Assembly: GCF_036884655.1 (NCBI RefSeq)
Contig: NC_088340.1
Coordinates: 25,863,001-25,927,000 of the forward strand
Source: Musa acuminata AAA Group
Lineage: Eukaryota > Streptophyta > Magnoliopsida > Zingiberales > Musaceae
Direction: 5' to 3'
DNA: 64,000 nucleotides
Below, piece by piece: positions 46,048 through 58,612 of this stretch. A program made the position numbers and the translations under genes. Each line of letters starts with the position of its first letter. Positions within the stretch are counted from its first letter, which is position 1. The notes under the pieces are model-generated. The model did no database searches. It was not told the origin of the DNA and saw only the letters and a program-made list of their open reading frames with translations.

Positions 46048-46232
46048 ACGCTGATTGGATCCTGATCCCCACTAGAAGTCTGCCGGAGACTTCCGTTTCA
46101 CGTGCTGAGGGTGTCGCGTGACTCGTTAGTAAAATAGTGGGAGCATATTAAGATAGAAGTCCATATCTTGATTGTTTATTTCTTGCAAAATCTGCATGTT
46201 ATTCATTTTTGCTACATCTTTATTTTCAGAAA

Positions 46233-49200
46233 ATGTCGCTTTCAAATCCCTTATGTGGCATACTTGATGTCAACCGCCTCACTGGTCCAAATTATACGGA
46301 CTGGCTCCGTAACTTGAGAATTGTTCTCACAGCGGAGAAAATCGTGTACGTCCTTGATACAGTGATGCCTACGCCCGAAGAAGGGGCAAGCGAGGATGAG
46401 ATCGCTCGCTACGTGAAGTACATTGATGACTCCACTCTTGCTCAGTGCTATATGTTGGGCTCTATGACTCCAGAGTTACAGAGACAACATGAAAAGATGG
46501 ATGCCAGATCCATTCTCCTACATGTCCGTAAATTGTTTGAGGAACAGGGAAGGACTCAACGATATGAGATATCCAAGAGCCTTTTCCGCGCTAGGATGAC
46601 TGAGGGGACACCGGTTCAGAACCATGTCCTAAAGATGATTGAGTGGATAGAGAAACTCACAGGTCTAGGAATGGTCCTAGAGGATAACTTGTGTGTGGAC
46701 ATTGTGCTTCAGTCCCTACCAGATTCCTTTTCACAGTTCATAATGAACTTTAATATGAACAAGCTTGTGGTGACTCTCCCAGAGCTCCTCAATATGTTGA
46801 GGGAGGCAGAGAGTACTATTAAGAAAGAGAAGCCAGTTCTCTACACTGGTGAGACCAGAAAGAAAAGGAAAGAAGAAAGGTCCCTTAAGAAGGGAAAGGG
46901 CAAGGGCAAACAAGGTAAAGCAAAGGTTGCTAAGAAAGACCCAACAAAGGACAAAGGCCAGTGCTTCCACTGTGGTAAAGATGGGCACTGGAAGAGAAAC
47001 TGCAAAGAGTACCTTGCAGAAAGGGCGAAACAAAAGCTTGATGAAGCTTCAGGTACATTCATGATCGGTCTCCATTTGTCAGACTCTTATGATAACACAT
47101 GGGTATTAGATACCGATAGTGCTTATCATATATGTAATTCGTTGCAGGTTCTGGCAAGGCCTAGGAGACTAGAGAGAGGCGAGATGGACCTCAAGATGGG
47201 TAATGGAGCAAACGTTGCTGTTTTAGCTGTTGGCGAGGTCGCCCTACATCTGCCTAGTGGAGCTTTTATTGCATTAGATGCATGTTATTTTGTTCCTTCT
47301 ATTATCAAAAACATTATCTCCATTTCATGTTTAACAGTTAGTGGATATAAATTTGTTTTTGAGAACAATGGTTGTTCGATATTATTAGATGATAAGATCA
47401 TCACGAAAGGAACATTGCATAATGGTTTATTTATGTTAGACACCACTCCACATATCATGAATATAAATATGTCCAAAAGGAAACGAGATGAGTTGAACAG
47501 TGCATACCTGTGGCATTGTAGGCTAGGTCACATCCATGAAAGAAGGATTCAAAAGTTGCTAAATGATGGATATCTAGATCCATTCGACTATGTGTCATAT
47601 GCAACTTGTGAGCCTTGCATTCGTGGAAAACTGACCAACTCTCCATTTAGTGGAACTGGAGAGAGAGCCACTGAGTTGTTGGAACTCATACATAGTGATG
47701 TATGTGGACCCATGTCAACTCACGCCATTGGAGGTTACTCCTACTTCATTATATTTACTGATGATTTCTCAAGGTATGGATATGTGTACTTAATGAAGTA
47801 CAAGTCCGAGGCCTTTGAGAAATTCAGAGAGTATAAGAATGAGGTGGAGAACCAGACTGGAAAGAGTATCAAAACTCTTCGATCAGATCGAGGAGGTGAG
47901 TACTTAAGTACAGAGTTTACTCACTTCCTCAAGGACCATGGGATATTATCCCAATGGACACCTCCTTATACACCTCAGCTCAATGGTGTCTCTGAAAGGA
48001 GAAATCGTACATTATTAGATATGGTACGGTCCATGATGAGTTTCGCTGACCTACCCATCTCATTCTGGGGATATGCCCTAGAAACCGCAGCTTACCTTCT
48101 GAACAGAGTTCCAACTAAGTCGGTGGTGTCTACACCATATGAGATATGGAAAGGGAAGAAGCCTGATCTTAAAGTAGTTAAGATTTGGGGCTGCTCTGCC
48201 CATGTTAAAAGACACAACCCCGATAAGTTAGAATCAAGGACAGGGCGATGTAAATTTGTGGGATACCCCAAGGAAACTTGTGGGTATTACTTCTATCATC
48301 TCGAGGACCAAAAGGTCTTTGTAGCTAAGAGAGCAGTGTTCCTTGAGAAGGAACACATTCTTGACGGAGACAGTGGGAGAATGATAGAATTGAGCGAGGT
48401 TGGAGAACCAAGCTCAAGCACCACTCTACAGCCCGAGTCTGTTCAGGTATCTAATACACAAGTTTCAACTTTACGCAGGTCTGATAGAGTATCCCATCCT
48501 CCTGAGAGATATGTGGGACATATTAGAGCAGAGGATGTAGAGGATATTGATCCTCAGACCTACGAGGAGGCTATTATGAGTATAGACTCCGGGAAGTGGA
48601 AAGAAGCCATGAATTCTGAGATGGATTCTATGTACTCCAATAAGGTTTGGAACCTAGTTGATGCACCCGAAGGTATTGTACCCATCGGTTGCAAGTGGAT
48701 CTTTAAGAAAAAGATCGGAGTAGATGGAAAGGTAGAGACCTATAAAGCAAGGCTAGTGGCTAAGGGGTATCGTCAAAGGCAAGGTGTTGACTACGACGAA
48801 ACTTTCTCACCCGTAGCAATGCTAAAATCCATCAGAATTCTATTGGCTATTGCAGCACACTATGATTATGAGATCTGGCAGATGGATGTGAAAACCGCAT
48901 TCCTCAACGGGAACCTGGAGGAGGAGGTGTATATGATGCAACCTGAGGGATTCGTGTCCAAGAACTGCCCAGATAAGGTGTGTAGGTTGCTTAGATCCAT
49001 TTATGGACTAAAGCAAGCTTCCCGAAGTTGGAACATAAGATTTGATGAGGCAATCAGATCTTATGACTTCGTTAAGAACAGAAAGGTAAGTGGGAGCGCT
49101 ATTAGCTTTTTGGTGTTATATGTGGATGACATCCTCATCATTGGGAATGACATAGGAATGCTATCCACAATAAAGGCTTGGTTATCTAGACACTTCTCCA

Positions 49201-50105
49201 TGAAGGACTTAGGAGAAGCATCTTATATCTTGGGGATTAGAATCTATAGAGATAGATCCAAAAGGATGCTTGGCTTGTCCCAGTCCAGGTACATAGAAAC
49301 TATTGTCAAAAGGTTTGGCATGGAAAATTCCAAAAGAGGTCTCATACCGATGAGACATGGGATATCGCTTTCTACGAGTATGTCCCCAAAGACTCCAGAA
49401 GAAAGGGCGAACATGGATATGATACCTTATGCCTCAGCAATAGGGTCTATCATGTATGCCATGCTATGTACTAGGCCTGATATAGCGCATGCTCTAAGTG
49501 TCACGAGCAGGTATCAGGCGGATCCAGGCTTGGAGCACTGGAAAGCAGTAAAGTGTATCCTTAAGTACTTGAGAAGGACTAAGGATCTTTTACTAGTATA
49601 TGGAGGTAATAGCCTTAAGGTTGAAGGCTACACTGACTCAAGTTTTCAGTCTGATGTCGATGATAGCAAGTCGAATTCAGGGTATGTGTACACCTTGAAT
49701 GGAGGAGCAGTGTGCTGGAAGAGTTCCAAGCAAGATACCACTGCTGACTCGACCACAGAGGCGGAGTACATTGCTGCATCAGATGCAGCAAAGGAGGGAG
49801 TCTGGTTGAAGAAGTTCATCACAGATTTGGGAGTCGTGCCGGATAGTGAGGAGCCGATTTCCCTATATTGCGACGACAACGGGGCAATTGCTCAAGCGAA
49901 GGAACCTAGGTCTCATCAGAAATCTAAGCATGTTCTGAGGAGGTTCCACCTTATCAGAGAGATCGTGACCCGAGGAGATGTAGCAGTGGAAAGAGTTCCA
50001 TCCGAAGATAACATTGCAGATCCACTAACAAAACAATTGTCTCAGATTGTCTTTGAGCGTCACAGGGGTCTGATGGGGATCAGACACATAGGTGATTGGC
50101 TTTAG
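46233..50105 (+). CDS. gag-pol: Gag-pol polyprotein of B3, 1290 aa
   Basis: Starts at ATG 46233; an open lead of eight codons before it lacks an ATG. In order: gag with a zinc knuckle [14 protein letters not shown] (244-257); protease at about 293, [10 protein letters not shown], where Asp295 replaces the expected active-site Gly; integrase zinc ligands H428, H433, C459, C462 and a D489, D552, E588 core with the exact D(35)E spacing; RT with YVDD 963-966; RNase H with GYTDSSF and TTEAEY, ending HIGDWL. Seven codons present in B1 and B2 (EDEPCVY) are missing just before YVDD (between 49079 and 49080). The frame is open, but both changes probably impair it. Confidence 0.93.
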   Translation: MSLSNPLCGILDVNRLTGPNYTDWLRNLRIVLTAEKIVYVLDTVMPTPEEGASEDEIARYVKYIDDSTLAQCYMLGSMTPELQRQHEKMDARSILLHVRKLFEEQGRTQRYEISKSLFRARMTEGTPVQNHVLKMIEWIEKLTGLGMVLEDNLCVDIVLQSLPDSFSQFIMNFNMNKLVVTLPELLNMLREAESTIKKEKPVLYTGETRKKRKEERSLKKGKGKGKQGKAKVAKKDPTKDKGQCFHCGKDGHWKRNCKEYLAERAKQKLDEASGTFMIGLHLSDSYDNTWVLDTDSAYHICNSLQVLARPRRLERGEMDLKMGNGANVAVLAVGEVALHLPSGAFIALDACYFVPSIIKNIISISCLTVSGYKFVFENNGCSILLDDKIITKGTLHNGLFMLDTTPHIMNINMSKRKRDELNSAYLWHCRLGHIHERRIQKLLNDGYLDPFDYVSYATCEPCIRGKLTNSPFSGTGERATELLELIHSDVCGPMSTHAIGGYSYFIIFTDDFSRYGYVYLMKYKSEAFEKFREYKNEVENQTGKSIKTLRSDRGGEYLSTEFTHFLKDHGILSQWTPPYTPQLNGVSERRNRTLLDMVRSMMSFADLPISFWGYALETAAYLLNRVPTKSVVSTPYEIWKGKKPDLKVVKIWGCSAHVKRHNPDKLESRTGRCKFVGYPKETCGYYFYHLEDQKVFVAKRAVFLEKEHILDGDSGRMIELSEVGEPSSSTTLQPESVQVSNTQVSTLRRSDRVSHPPERYVGHIRAEDVEDIDPQTYEEAIMSIDSGKWKEAMNSEMDSMYSNKVWNLVDAPEGIVPIGCKWIFKKKIGVDGKVETYKARLVAKGYRQRQGVDYDETFSPVAMLKSIRILLAIAAHYDYEIWQMDVKTAFLNGNLEEEVYMMQPEGFVSKNCPDKVCRLLRSIYGLKQASRSWNIRFDEAIRSYDFVKNRKVSGSAISFLVLYVDDILIIGNDIGMLSTIKAWLSRHFSMKDLGEASYILGIRIYRDRSKRMLGLSQSRYIETIVKRFGMENSKRGLIPMRHGISLSTSMSPKTPEERANMDMIPYASAIGSIMYAMLCTRPDIAHALSVTSRYQADPGLEHWKAVKCILKYLRRTKDLLLVYGGNSLKVEGYTDSSFQSDVDDSKSNSGYVYTLNGGAVCWKSSKQDTTADSTTEAEYIAASDAAKEGVWLKKFITDLGVVPDSEEPISLYCDDNGAIAQAKEPRSHQKSKHVLRRFHLIREIVTRGDVAVERVPSEDNIADPLTKQLSQIVFERHRGLMGIRHIGDWL

Positions 50106-50108
50106 GTC

Positions 50109-50118
50109 AAGTGGGAGA
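50109..50118 (+). other. Polypurine tract of B3
   Basis: AAGTGGGAGA, three bases after the gag-pol stop and one base before the LTR. Confidence 0.83.
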
Positions 50119-50119
50119 T

Positions 50120-51614
50120 TGCTAGTCATAAGTGCCCAGCAAGCCAATCACGTGAGTGATGGCACGTGTGACTTGATACAGAATCTTTTTGCTTATTATA
50201 TTTTTGGCATATATCACTTTATAACTATTGCATAAATGCATATGTATAGTGATGTCCTTGGATTTGTGCAATGGGAATCGGATCGTGATGAGATCACGAT
50301 AATGAGATCGATTCACCTTTAAACACATATCCTAAATAATCCCGGTCATAGGTTACTCGAGAGGGACATCGTGATAACCGGATAGACTGGTGTGCTGTAT
50401 ACCCGTCCATATGATGGATGCAGCTGGTCTCATAGCTGCTCGTGTAGGGACACTAGGGATACAGTACAGGTGCTCATTGGAGAATGAGTTCACTGATTGA
50501 TCCGCTTACGGAATGCTGGATGGTTGATGATGCCTTATTGTCAGACAACGATTCCGTAGTCCTAGTGGTGTATCTGGTTCTTAGACTTGAGACACCAAGG
50601 ATGTCCTGTATGAGTGCTCCACTCTTTGATACCAGACTTATAGGTTTGGCTGTTCCCAGATCTAGTACAGCTGGTCATTGGGAGTGGTAGTCGACCTTAC
50701 GAGGGCTATTGAGTGTCGATAGAGGATCATCCACTCTCGGTATCATGAGAGGAATATCCCATGTGTTCTTGCTCAGACAAATCCCTGGCCAGGGTCATTC
50801 GGGTTGAGAGAGAAAGAGTTCTCCGGGAGAATCCGATTAGAGCGAGACTCAAGTAGAAACCGTATGGGTCTGACAGCACCATGCTCGATATACGGTCTCT
50901 GGGATATTAGATGGATGAGGGACTATAGGTACATGGTAACTGAGGACAGACAGGTCCAATGGATTGGATTCCCCTGTATCGTCTGGGGACTACGGCGTAG
51001 TGGCCTAGTACTTCCGTAGTCGATGAGTCGAGTGAATTATTACAGAGATAATAATTCACTTAGTTAGAAGGAGTTCTGACAGGTATGACTCACGGCCAGC
51101 TCGATATTGGGCCTAGAGGGTCACACACATATGGTAGGCATTGCGATGAGTAGAGGTTCGGATATGAGATATCCGACGGAGCCCTTGTCTTATTGGATGC
51201 AGATCCAATACCCACTAGGGAAAAGGACCCATTAGGGTTTTGACACGGGATCTCTATAAATAGGAGGGATTCACAGCCTCATAGGCTAGAGTCTTTGCTT
51301 GCCCTTCCTATTCTCCTCTCCCTCTCCACCTCAGAGTAGGCCTGGAGTTTTGAGGAGCGTCGTCGCAACCCTGCTGTGTGGATCACCGCTAGAGAGGAGG
51401 ACGCTTGACCTCCTTCACCCTCTCCTGAGGATCTGCAAGGAAACAGGGATATACGATCTCCCTAGGTAACACAATCTCTATACGCAGTTTTGTGTTTTGC
51501 GGATTTTGCGCACCAATCTTCGCACGACGACGAACATCTTTTTGGGAATCGGGGATTTTTGTTTTCTTGTTCTTCCGCTGCGCATATGATGTCGCCCCCC
51601 ATGATTTCCCAACA
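50120..51614 (+). repeat. 3' LTR of B3
   Basis: 1495 bp, TATA box at 51255-51262, TSD TATAA follows. Confidence 0.95.
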
Positions 51615-51619
51615 TATAA

Positions 51620-54122
51620 AAGGAACTTATACAACATCAACATATCAAGTACGAAAGATTTGCCCCAAAATCTTCTAGCTTTCCACTACCTCGACCCAAA
51701 CTACATATTTTAGCAAGCGATAAGCTATCCTGAAAAATTTATATATCAACGGGGTAAGCATATAAAGCTCAGCAAACGACTAACATATCCATAGCAAAGA
51801 GGACAGTTTTCAAACAAATAAAGTATCAAAAATACAAAGCAGAGATACAAGATGAAATAGAAGCATGTGTTGTTTGAATACCGAATTACGATATCATTTC
51901 GTTCAAAGCATGTTTTGTTCATATAATCGAGGAAAGGTAATTGGAGTATATCATTGACATAAGGAGCATATCCATGGCATATGGTATTTTCAAGGCATAA
52001 CAAAGACTTATAACATTTCAGAAATATATCATAGAACAAAACATGAATAGAAGCTCAAATGTCACATGACGTTGCATTTATTTCATTCTTATCCAAAGCA
52101 TGTATAGAAACATAGCCAAAGCTTTGGATATCATATCAAATACATAGAAGATGAAGTGGGATCATAACATAATATGGTCCATCCATTTTTGAATGACCAC
52201 CAAACATAAGTCTCCCACGTCTGGGAGCTCCATCCACCCACATCTGAGTGAAGTCATAGGGGGTCGGCAGAGCATCGCGGGCTCTAAGCATAACTCCCTT
52301 TACCATTTTTGGCAAAGGTTCATATTTATCCCAAAAATATCTAAGTACAAAGGGACAGTATGAACAATAAAATTAGCATATATTGAAAGAACATACGGAA
52401 CAACAAAATATACATATGCCTTTCGAGACAAAACGATGCAAACATAATCTTTCATAAATGTATTCAGATTTGAATGGAAATAAAAGCAAGAGCATACAAG
52501 GATTTCAAACAATCACATATAGTTCAATTGAAATAAGAAGGTTATATAAATTCAATATTCAAATAAATGAAACTGGAAGAGGCACATATCAAAAGCAAAT
52601 GCGGAACAATGGGATGCATGTGCCTATACGAATCCTTGCGATGCAAACATAAACTTTAGATGATAGCTGTAGGTGTACAAATAATTAAAGGGAAAAGTAT
52701 AGAGGAATTCAAGACAATAATGTAAAGTTCAACTGAAGTAAGGGTTTTTGCCAAAATCAATTTCCAAAGATAAGAAACAATAAGAGGCGAAATCGACCAA
52801 AGCTCGATTCTGGCAGAATTTGAGAGTAAGATTGTATAAATTATTTAGATAATCAATTATGCTCCAATTTATACAAAATAGGTGTTGTTAGAAAGCTTTG
52901 TCAATTTAGTTTTAGGCAAATTAAGATTTATAAGAATTGGAATTTACAATAGGGAGTTACAGATAATTTTGTCGTGAAAGATCTGAAAACATTAGCTCTA
53001 TTTTACTAAATCCATAGGGTCGATGAAAATAGATGTTTCAGTTTACAATTGTCCTCCAAATATTTCAAATTCAGTACATACAGAAAGCATTTTGAGTCTA
53101 GCTTCGAATAAATCATACTTTGCATGAATCTGAGTTCGTAGTAGAAAGTTATAAGCAGTTAAGCAACAAGAGGTCAGAAATTACAGTCCCTATTTTTCAA
53201 AATCTGTAAGGTTAATTGAAACAGAAGTCTTAGTTGGTATTAAAACTCTAAATCATTCAATCTTGGTATCAAAATAAATATTATTGAGTCTACTTTCAAT
53301 TAGAATAGGTTTTGCCTAAATCAGAATTTATCACAAAAAGTTAGTACCGTAACAATGTATAGAGGTTAGATTACCGAAAAATTACAGATTTATAGCTTTG
53401 TATCAAAACGAAAGAAGGTCTAGTTCTCAATTGAAATCTCTCAAAATTTTTAAAATAAAAATGGAAACAAAGATTAAGGTTACTATGGGATGAGGTTAGA
53501 ACACTTGCCTTAAAATAATTTGAATCCCAAATGTGGAAAAATTGATGAAAAACCTCAAGCTCTTCTTCTTCTTCTTCTTCTTCTTCTTCTTCTTCTTCTC
53601 TTCTCTAACTCACATTGGCTGCAGCTCTTAAGTTTTGTTTTCTTTAACCTTTCATCGAATTATTTGTGTTTTGGCTAATGAAAGGTTGCAAGGTGTCATG
53701 CATGCATGAAAGGGGCTAGGTGTCATCTTTAGGGCAGACATAAGTGGCACCATTAGGTTAGCTAGTGACACATATCCATTATATATATTTTTTTCTTTAA
53801 CTTAAATCTGAATTTTTTCATAAATCATATCAAACTTCTAATATTTACTCTTAGGTCCATAGTCATAAAATTTTAATATAATATCATTTAATATAAAATA
53901 ATTATTAAAAATCCTCATATTTATAAACAAGCATTTACTAAATTTTTCAAAAATGGGGGATGTTACACTCTTCTCTCCTTAAAAGATAAGTATAAGATTT
54001 TTTCATTTCTTTCTAATGGACCAAAAAACTTAAGTGAGAGTTAACATAATACACTTATCAGGCCCATATAAGCCAATCATACACATTGTCCACTCCCGAT
54101 GTGGGACTAATGGGATGTTACA
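51620..54122 (-). repeat. F, right segment
   Basis: About 2.5 kb without a coding frame. It includes a region with GGGAGCTCCATCCACCCACATCTGAG near 52225, a (TTC)n run at 53561-53600, a TATATATA word near 53782, and GTCCCACATCG on - at 54098-54108. It ends (on +) GGGATGTTACA. Confidence 0.65.
53561..53600 (+). repeat. (TTC)n microsatellite
   Basis: About 13 uninterrupted TTC/CTT units within F, on - a GAA repeat. Confidence 0.9.
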
Positions 54123-54127
54123 TCCAT

Positions 54128-55975
54128 ACCTCATTTCTCTCAAATTGATTCAACTCTTCTTGCATTGCGATAACCCATGAATCATCTTTCAAGGTCTCAT
54201 CAATACATTTAGGTTCAATTTGGGAGAGAAAAGCGATGTTGACACAAAAATTCTTAAGAGAAAAATAAGTTTGAACCCCTTTTGATGTGTCTCCTATGAT
54301 TAGCTCCTTAGGATGAGCATCAACATACTTTTATTCCTTAGGTAAGGATATTTTAGAAGAAGATACATCCAAGTTGCTAGATAGAAAAAGAGTTTCATTT
54401 AAATTCAAAGCATGGAAATTAAGATCATTATCAAAATTATTTTTCTTAATTCTGGAAACTTCATTAAAAACAACTTGAATAGATTCTTCTATAACCAAAG
54501 TTCTTTTGTTAAAACTACGAATGGCCTTAGAAATAGAATAATAGCCAAGAAAAATTCCTTTATCGGATTTTGTATTAAACTTTCCTAAGATATATTTTTC
54601 ATTCAAGATAAAACATTTACACCCGAAAACCTTAAACTATGAAATATTGGGTTTTTTGTTGTTCCACAACTCATAAGGAGTTTTGGAAAGTAATGGTCTT
54701 ACTAGAACCCTATTCATGACATAGCATGCCATATTAATAGCTTTGGCCCAAAAATATTTGGGTAGGCTATGTTCGTTTAACATGGTTCTAGCCATTTCTT
54801 GTAATTTTCTATATTTTCTTTCTACTACTCCATTTTGTTGAGGCTTTATTGGAGTAGCGAAATTATGGTTGTATCCATTAGATTCATAAAATTCTTGGAA
54901 ATCACGGTTTTGAAATTCACCTCCATGATCACTTCGAATTGATGAACTCATAAAACCCTTTTTATTTTGAACAAGTTTACAAAACTTAGAAAAATGCCTA
55001 AAGCAATCGCTTTTGTGCGCCAAGAAGTAAGTCAAAGTGTATCTACTATAATCATCCATGATGATAAAGGTATATTTGTTACCTCCTAGGCTTGATGTAG
55101 CAATTGGTCCGAACAAGTCTATATAGATCAATTGCAAAGGTCTAGAGGTGCTTATTTGGTTCTTTGATTTGAAACTACTTTTTATTTGTTTTCCTAGTTG
55201 ACATGCATCACACACATTATCTTTAACGAACTTAATGTGAGGAATTCCTCTTACAAGTTCTTTAGATGAGATTTAAGAGATTAGTTTCATGTAGCATGAC
55301 ATAATCTCCTATGCCAATGCTAAGCATCGTCATTCAAAATCGAAAAACACATTTCACTACAAAGATAATCAATGTCGATAGTGTATAAATTATTTTCTTT
55401 TAGGACAATCATAGATGTGTTTTTGTATGATTTTTTAAAAATACAAGCATTGGATTCAAATCTAATGATGTATCCATTATCACATAATTGACTAATGCTC
55501 AAAAGGTTATGTTTTAAGCCATCAACCAATAACAAATCTTCAATAAAGAAGTTTGATTTGTTACCTATGGTTCTTTTGCAAATGATTTTACCCTTGTTGT
55601 TGTCTCCGTAGGTGATATATTCTTCGTCTAGGCTAGTAAGCTTAGAGAATTAAGATGGATCTCCGATCATGTGCCTTAAGCATCGACTATCAATGTACCA
55701 TATCTTGCTCCTAGCTTGTGATGGTAAATATTTCTACAAAAAATGATGATTTTTAGGTACCCATTTGACCTTGGGTGCCTCAAAAATCAATCTACACAAC
55801 TTATCATATTGTATTGAGTCATTTGAGGTTCGTTTAGGAACCCAAATCAATTTATGTCGACTATTTCTCGTGAATGGACATTTGTATGCAACATATCTAA
55901 ATTTGTAACAAAAGTTATATTTGTTTTGGGGTGAAACATGCAAGGTAGGGCCTTTAATAAAGATTGTTAGATTTT
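54128..55975 (-). pseudogene. pol: E pol: protease end and integrase
   Basis: On -, gag-pol linker sequence with a second knuckle-like NFCYKFRYVAYKC leads to a protease C-terminal part (LVDGLKHNLLSISQLCDNGY). The integrase core is open at 54637-55215. It holds CDACQLGKQ (zinc), YIDLFGP, RSDHGGEF and NGVVERKYR, the three acidic sites, and ends at NNKKPN before the 54331-54606 segment. Stops and frameshifts separate the parts. F interrupts just upstream of the RT. Confidence 0.83.
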
Positions 55976-55987
55976 AGTGAGAGCTAC

Positions 55988-57322
55988 TCACAAATCCGAT
56001 TCTACCTCTTCTATGAACTTGACCCTTATTGCAAGGATCATGTTTAAGGAGTTGCTATCGACCTTGAATTTTTCTAAGATTTCCTTGAGTAGCAAAATTT
56101 CCTTTTTAAGCATTTCTAATTCATGGCATTTTGTACAAGAAGCTAAACTATCATCATGCTTAATTTTTAGTCTATCAAAATCACTAACAAAAGAAGCATG
56201 CTCCTTTTTCAAAGAGTTATACTTTTTACTTAAGGTTCTACATTCATCAAAAAATTCATGAAAAGCACTTAAAAGCTCATCAAAAGATAAATTTGCATCT
56301 AATGAACTACTTACCTCATCTTGGATAACCATTAGTGCGTAGTGAGCAACTTGCTCAGTGTTGGTTGGCTCCTCTTCTTTAGATGCACTTGAGTCATCCC
56401 ATGTTGCCTTAAGAGCTTTCTTCTTCTTTGGTTGCTTGTTCTTTGCTAGGGGACATTCACTCTTGAAATGTCTCGACTTCTTGCACTCGTAATATATTAC
56501 TTGTTCTTTCTTGGGTCCAAATTTATTTTTAGTGTCATTTTTAAATTTATTCCTTTTTATGAATTTTTGGAAGTTTCTTGTCAAGAGTGCCAAGTCATCA
56601 TGAAAGTCCTCATCACTTGAATTTTTTTTCAAGTGGTCTTCTTGAGTTCTTAGTGTCATATCCTTCATATTCTTTGGAAGGTTATTCTCAAGCTCTTCAT
56701 GAGCATTACAAGTTATCTCATAGGTCATTAGTGACCCGATTAGTTCTTTGAGAGGAAAGTTATTTAAATCTTTAGCCTCTTAAATGATCATTACTTTATG
56801 ATCCCAACTCTTTGGAAGGGATCTTAAAATTTTATTAACAAGTTCAAAATCTGAAAAACTTTTACCAAGTCCTTTTAGACCATTGACGACATCCGTAAAT
56901 CGGGTGTATATGTCTCCAATGGTCTCACTCGGTTTCATTCGAAACAACTCATAAGTATGGACTAAAAGATTAATTTTCAACTCCTTTACTCTACTAGTGC
57001 CTTCGTGAGTCACTTCGAGTGTGTGCCAAATATAAAAAGTCGTTTCACAAATAAACACTTGATTGAACTCATTTTTATCCAAAGCACAAAACAATGCATT
57101 TATAGCCTTAGCATTTAAAGCGAAAGTCTTCTTCTCCAACTCATTCCAGTCACTCATTGGAAGAGAAGACTTTTGAAAACTATTTTATATAAGATTCCAG
57201 AGCTCAAAATCCATTGAAATTAGAAAAATCCTCATTCTAGTCTTCTAATAGGTGTAATGTATTCTATTGGACATGGGCGGATATATGATTGAATGACCCT
57301 CTTAGTTGTTGAAAAATGCCAT
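55988..57322 (-). pseudogene. gag: Gag of E, with stops
   Basis: The ATG is at 57320-57322 (ATGGCATTTTTC) but a stop follows after six codons, and others follow before MSDWNELEKKTFALNAKAI (57157). The frame stays open to a TAA at about 56778, where D and G have a Gln codon (IQEAKD), and again to 55988. It has the UBN2-type copia gag pattern. The zinc knuckle has lost its first Cys (YYECKKSRHFKSEC). A long charged, probably coiled-coil C-terminal part follows, as in D and G. Confidence 0.85.
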
Positions 57323-57357
57323 CTCTTTTAGGTTTCAAACCAAATGAGAGTGATCGA

Positions 57358-57369
57358 GCTCTGATACCA
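57358..57369 (-). other. Primer binding site of E
   Basis: Inverse of TGGTATCAGAGC, two bases from the LTR. Confidence 0.87.
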
Positions 57370-57371
57370 AT

Positions 57372-58607
57372 TGTTAGGATCAAGCGCGACACTACGAGGA
57401 GGGGTGAATTAGTGCAGTAAAAAAATTACCCGTTTCAAAAGTCTTCGTTTCAATTAAACTCGATTCCAACGAAAATCGTTTCATAAAGATTTTAACTTGA
57501 AAGCACATGGGAGCATAGAGAAAGTAGTAAGAAGGTAAAGTAGCTTACAAGAAAGGTAAATTGCTTATGACAAAATACAAACCAAAATTTAGAGTGGTTC
57601 AATCATTTTAACCTACATCTACTTTCAGATTCCTCCTTCATCGAGGTCACCGGTGTCTACTAATGACCTTCCTTCAATAGGCGAAGACCAACCACCTTTT
57701 ACAATACTTTCTCCTTTTCATAGGTTTAGGAGATAACCCTTACAAGTCTCACAGCTCTCTTGAATGATCTCAAAACTTAGAAAAGAGGAGGAGTACTCTA
57801 GCAATTTTACAACACTTTAACACTTCAAAGATTCAAGATTATGTCAATACTTTTGTGCCCTTTCGTGCAGAAAAGGGCAGGTATTTATAGGCCCCAATGG
57901 CTTTAAAATTGGAGCAAAAAAATGTCACAACCCCGGATTTCGGGTTATTGGTAGTACCACCGCCATTATTGGGAGGTACCACCACTTGACACCTGACACT
58001 AGGCGGTACCACTACAAACAGCATTAACTGCTAGTGGTACCACCGCCCAAACCACCTGGGAGACTAGGTCTCTCAAGCGGTGCCACCGCCGGACGTGATT
58101 TCAGGTGTTGAATAGGCTATTCAATCCGGCCCAATTTAGCACTGTTAAGAGCCCAATTGGCCCCTAACTAAGTTAGTGAGATTACCTCTCAATCATAACT
58201 CAATTTATGTTCTAACTACATTAAGGCAAGCAATTAGTCTGGTATGTCAATTTTTCTTTAGGCCATCTTCCGGTGAACCTCTCGATGAAACTTCCGGTGA
58301 GCTTCCAGCGAACTACCGATGAACTCTTAGCGATCTTTTGACGAGCCCTTGGCGATCTTCCGACGATCTCTCAATGATCTTCTGACGAGCTCTCGGCGAT
58401 CTTTCAACGAGCCTCCCGCGAACTCCTGACAAAATCTCGACGAGCTCCCGACATACTTCTGGTACATCGTCTGAATCTTCGACTCCGGCCCATCATCTAC
58501 TTTATGCCTTACTACTATCGTAGTTAATCCTGTACACTTATCTCAACACATAGATTAGGTCAAATAATTCAACAATTGATTTCATCATCAAAATCTGATA
58601 TTCAATA
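57372..58607 (-). repeat. 5' LTR of E, 1236 bp
   Basis: Inverse of TATTGAATATCAG...GATCCTAACA. TATA box (inverse) at 57882-57889. A short palindrome array lies at 57950-58095. The differences from the 3' LTR are many, so E is old. Confidence 0.87.
57950..58095 (-). repeat. Short palindrome array in the E 5' LTR
   Basis: Four to five GGTACCACC/GGTGCCACC units, against ten or more in the partner LTR at 36470-36800. Confidence 0.7.
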
Positions 58608-58612
58608 AGGCT

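Larger units (their letters stand above)
42862..51614 (+). mobile_element. B3: Ty1/copia element with a single open gag-pol frame
   Basis: 8753 bp, TSD TATAA (42857-42861, 51615-51619), two 1495 bp LTRs differing at about two sites. It is the youngest insertion in the window. PBS and polypurine tract are intact. Confidence 0.95.
42451..54122 (-). mobile_element. F: non-coding LTR-like element, split by B3
   Basis: Bounded by TSD TCCAT (42446-42450, 54123-54127). On - it begins TGTAACATCCC and ends GGGGCATGATA, so its ends are TG...TA. Without B3 it is about 2.9 kb with no gag or pol. It may be a large solo LTR (probably gypsy-type) or a non-autonomous element. A second TGTAACATCCC occurs 155 bp inside its 5' end. 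Confidence 0.68.
35898..58607 (-). mobile_element. E: SIRE-like copia element, carries S and F
   Basis: TSD AGGCT (35893-35897, 58608-58612). On the - strand: 5' LTR 57372-58607, PBS, gag, protease, integrase, a split RT/RNase H with a duplicated part, 3' non-coding DNA, polypurine tract, and 3' LTR 35898-37296. About 9.4 kb remain without S and F. Both LTRs start TATTGAAT instead of TGTTGAAT, so the change predates or was copied at insertion. No extra frame behind pol is left, unlike H. Confidence 0.87.

Noticed and set aside
51620..54122. F as a Cassandra-type element with 5S RNA sequence
   Set aside because: It starts TGTAAC like many plant LTRs, but no 5S rRNA promoter-like boxes were seen and it is far too long.
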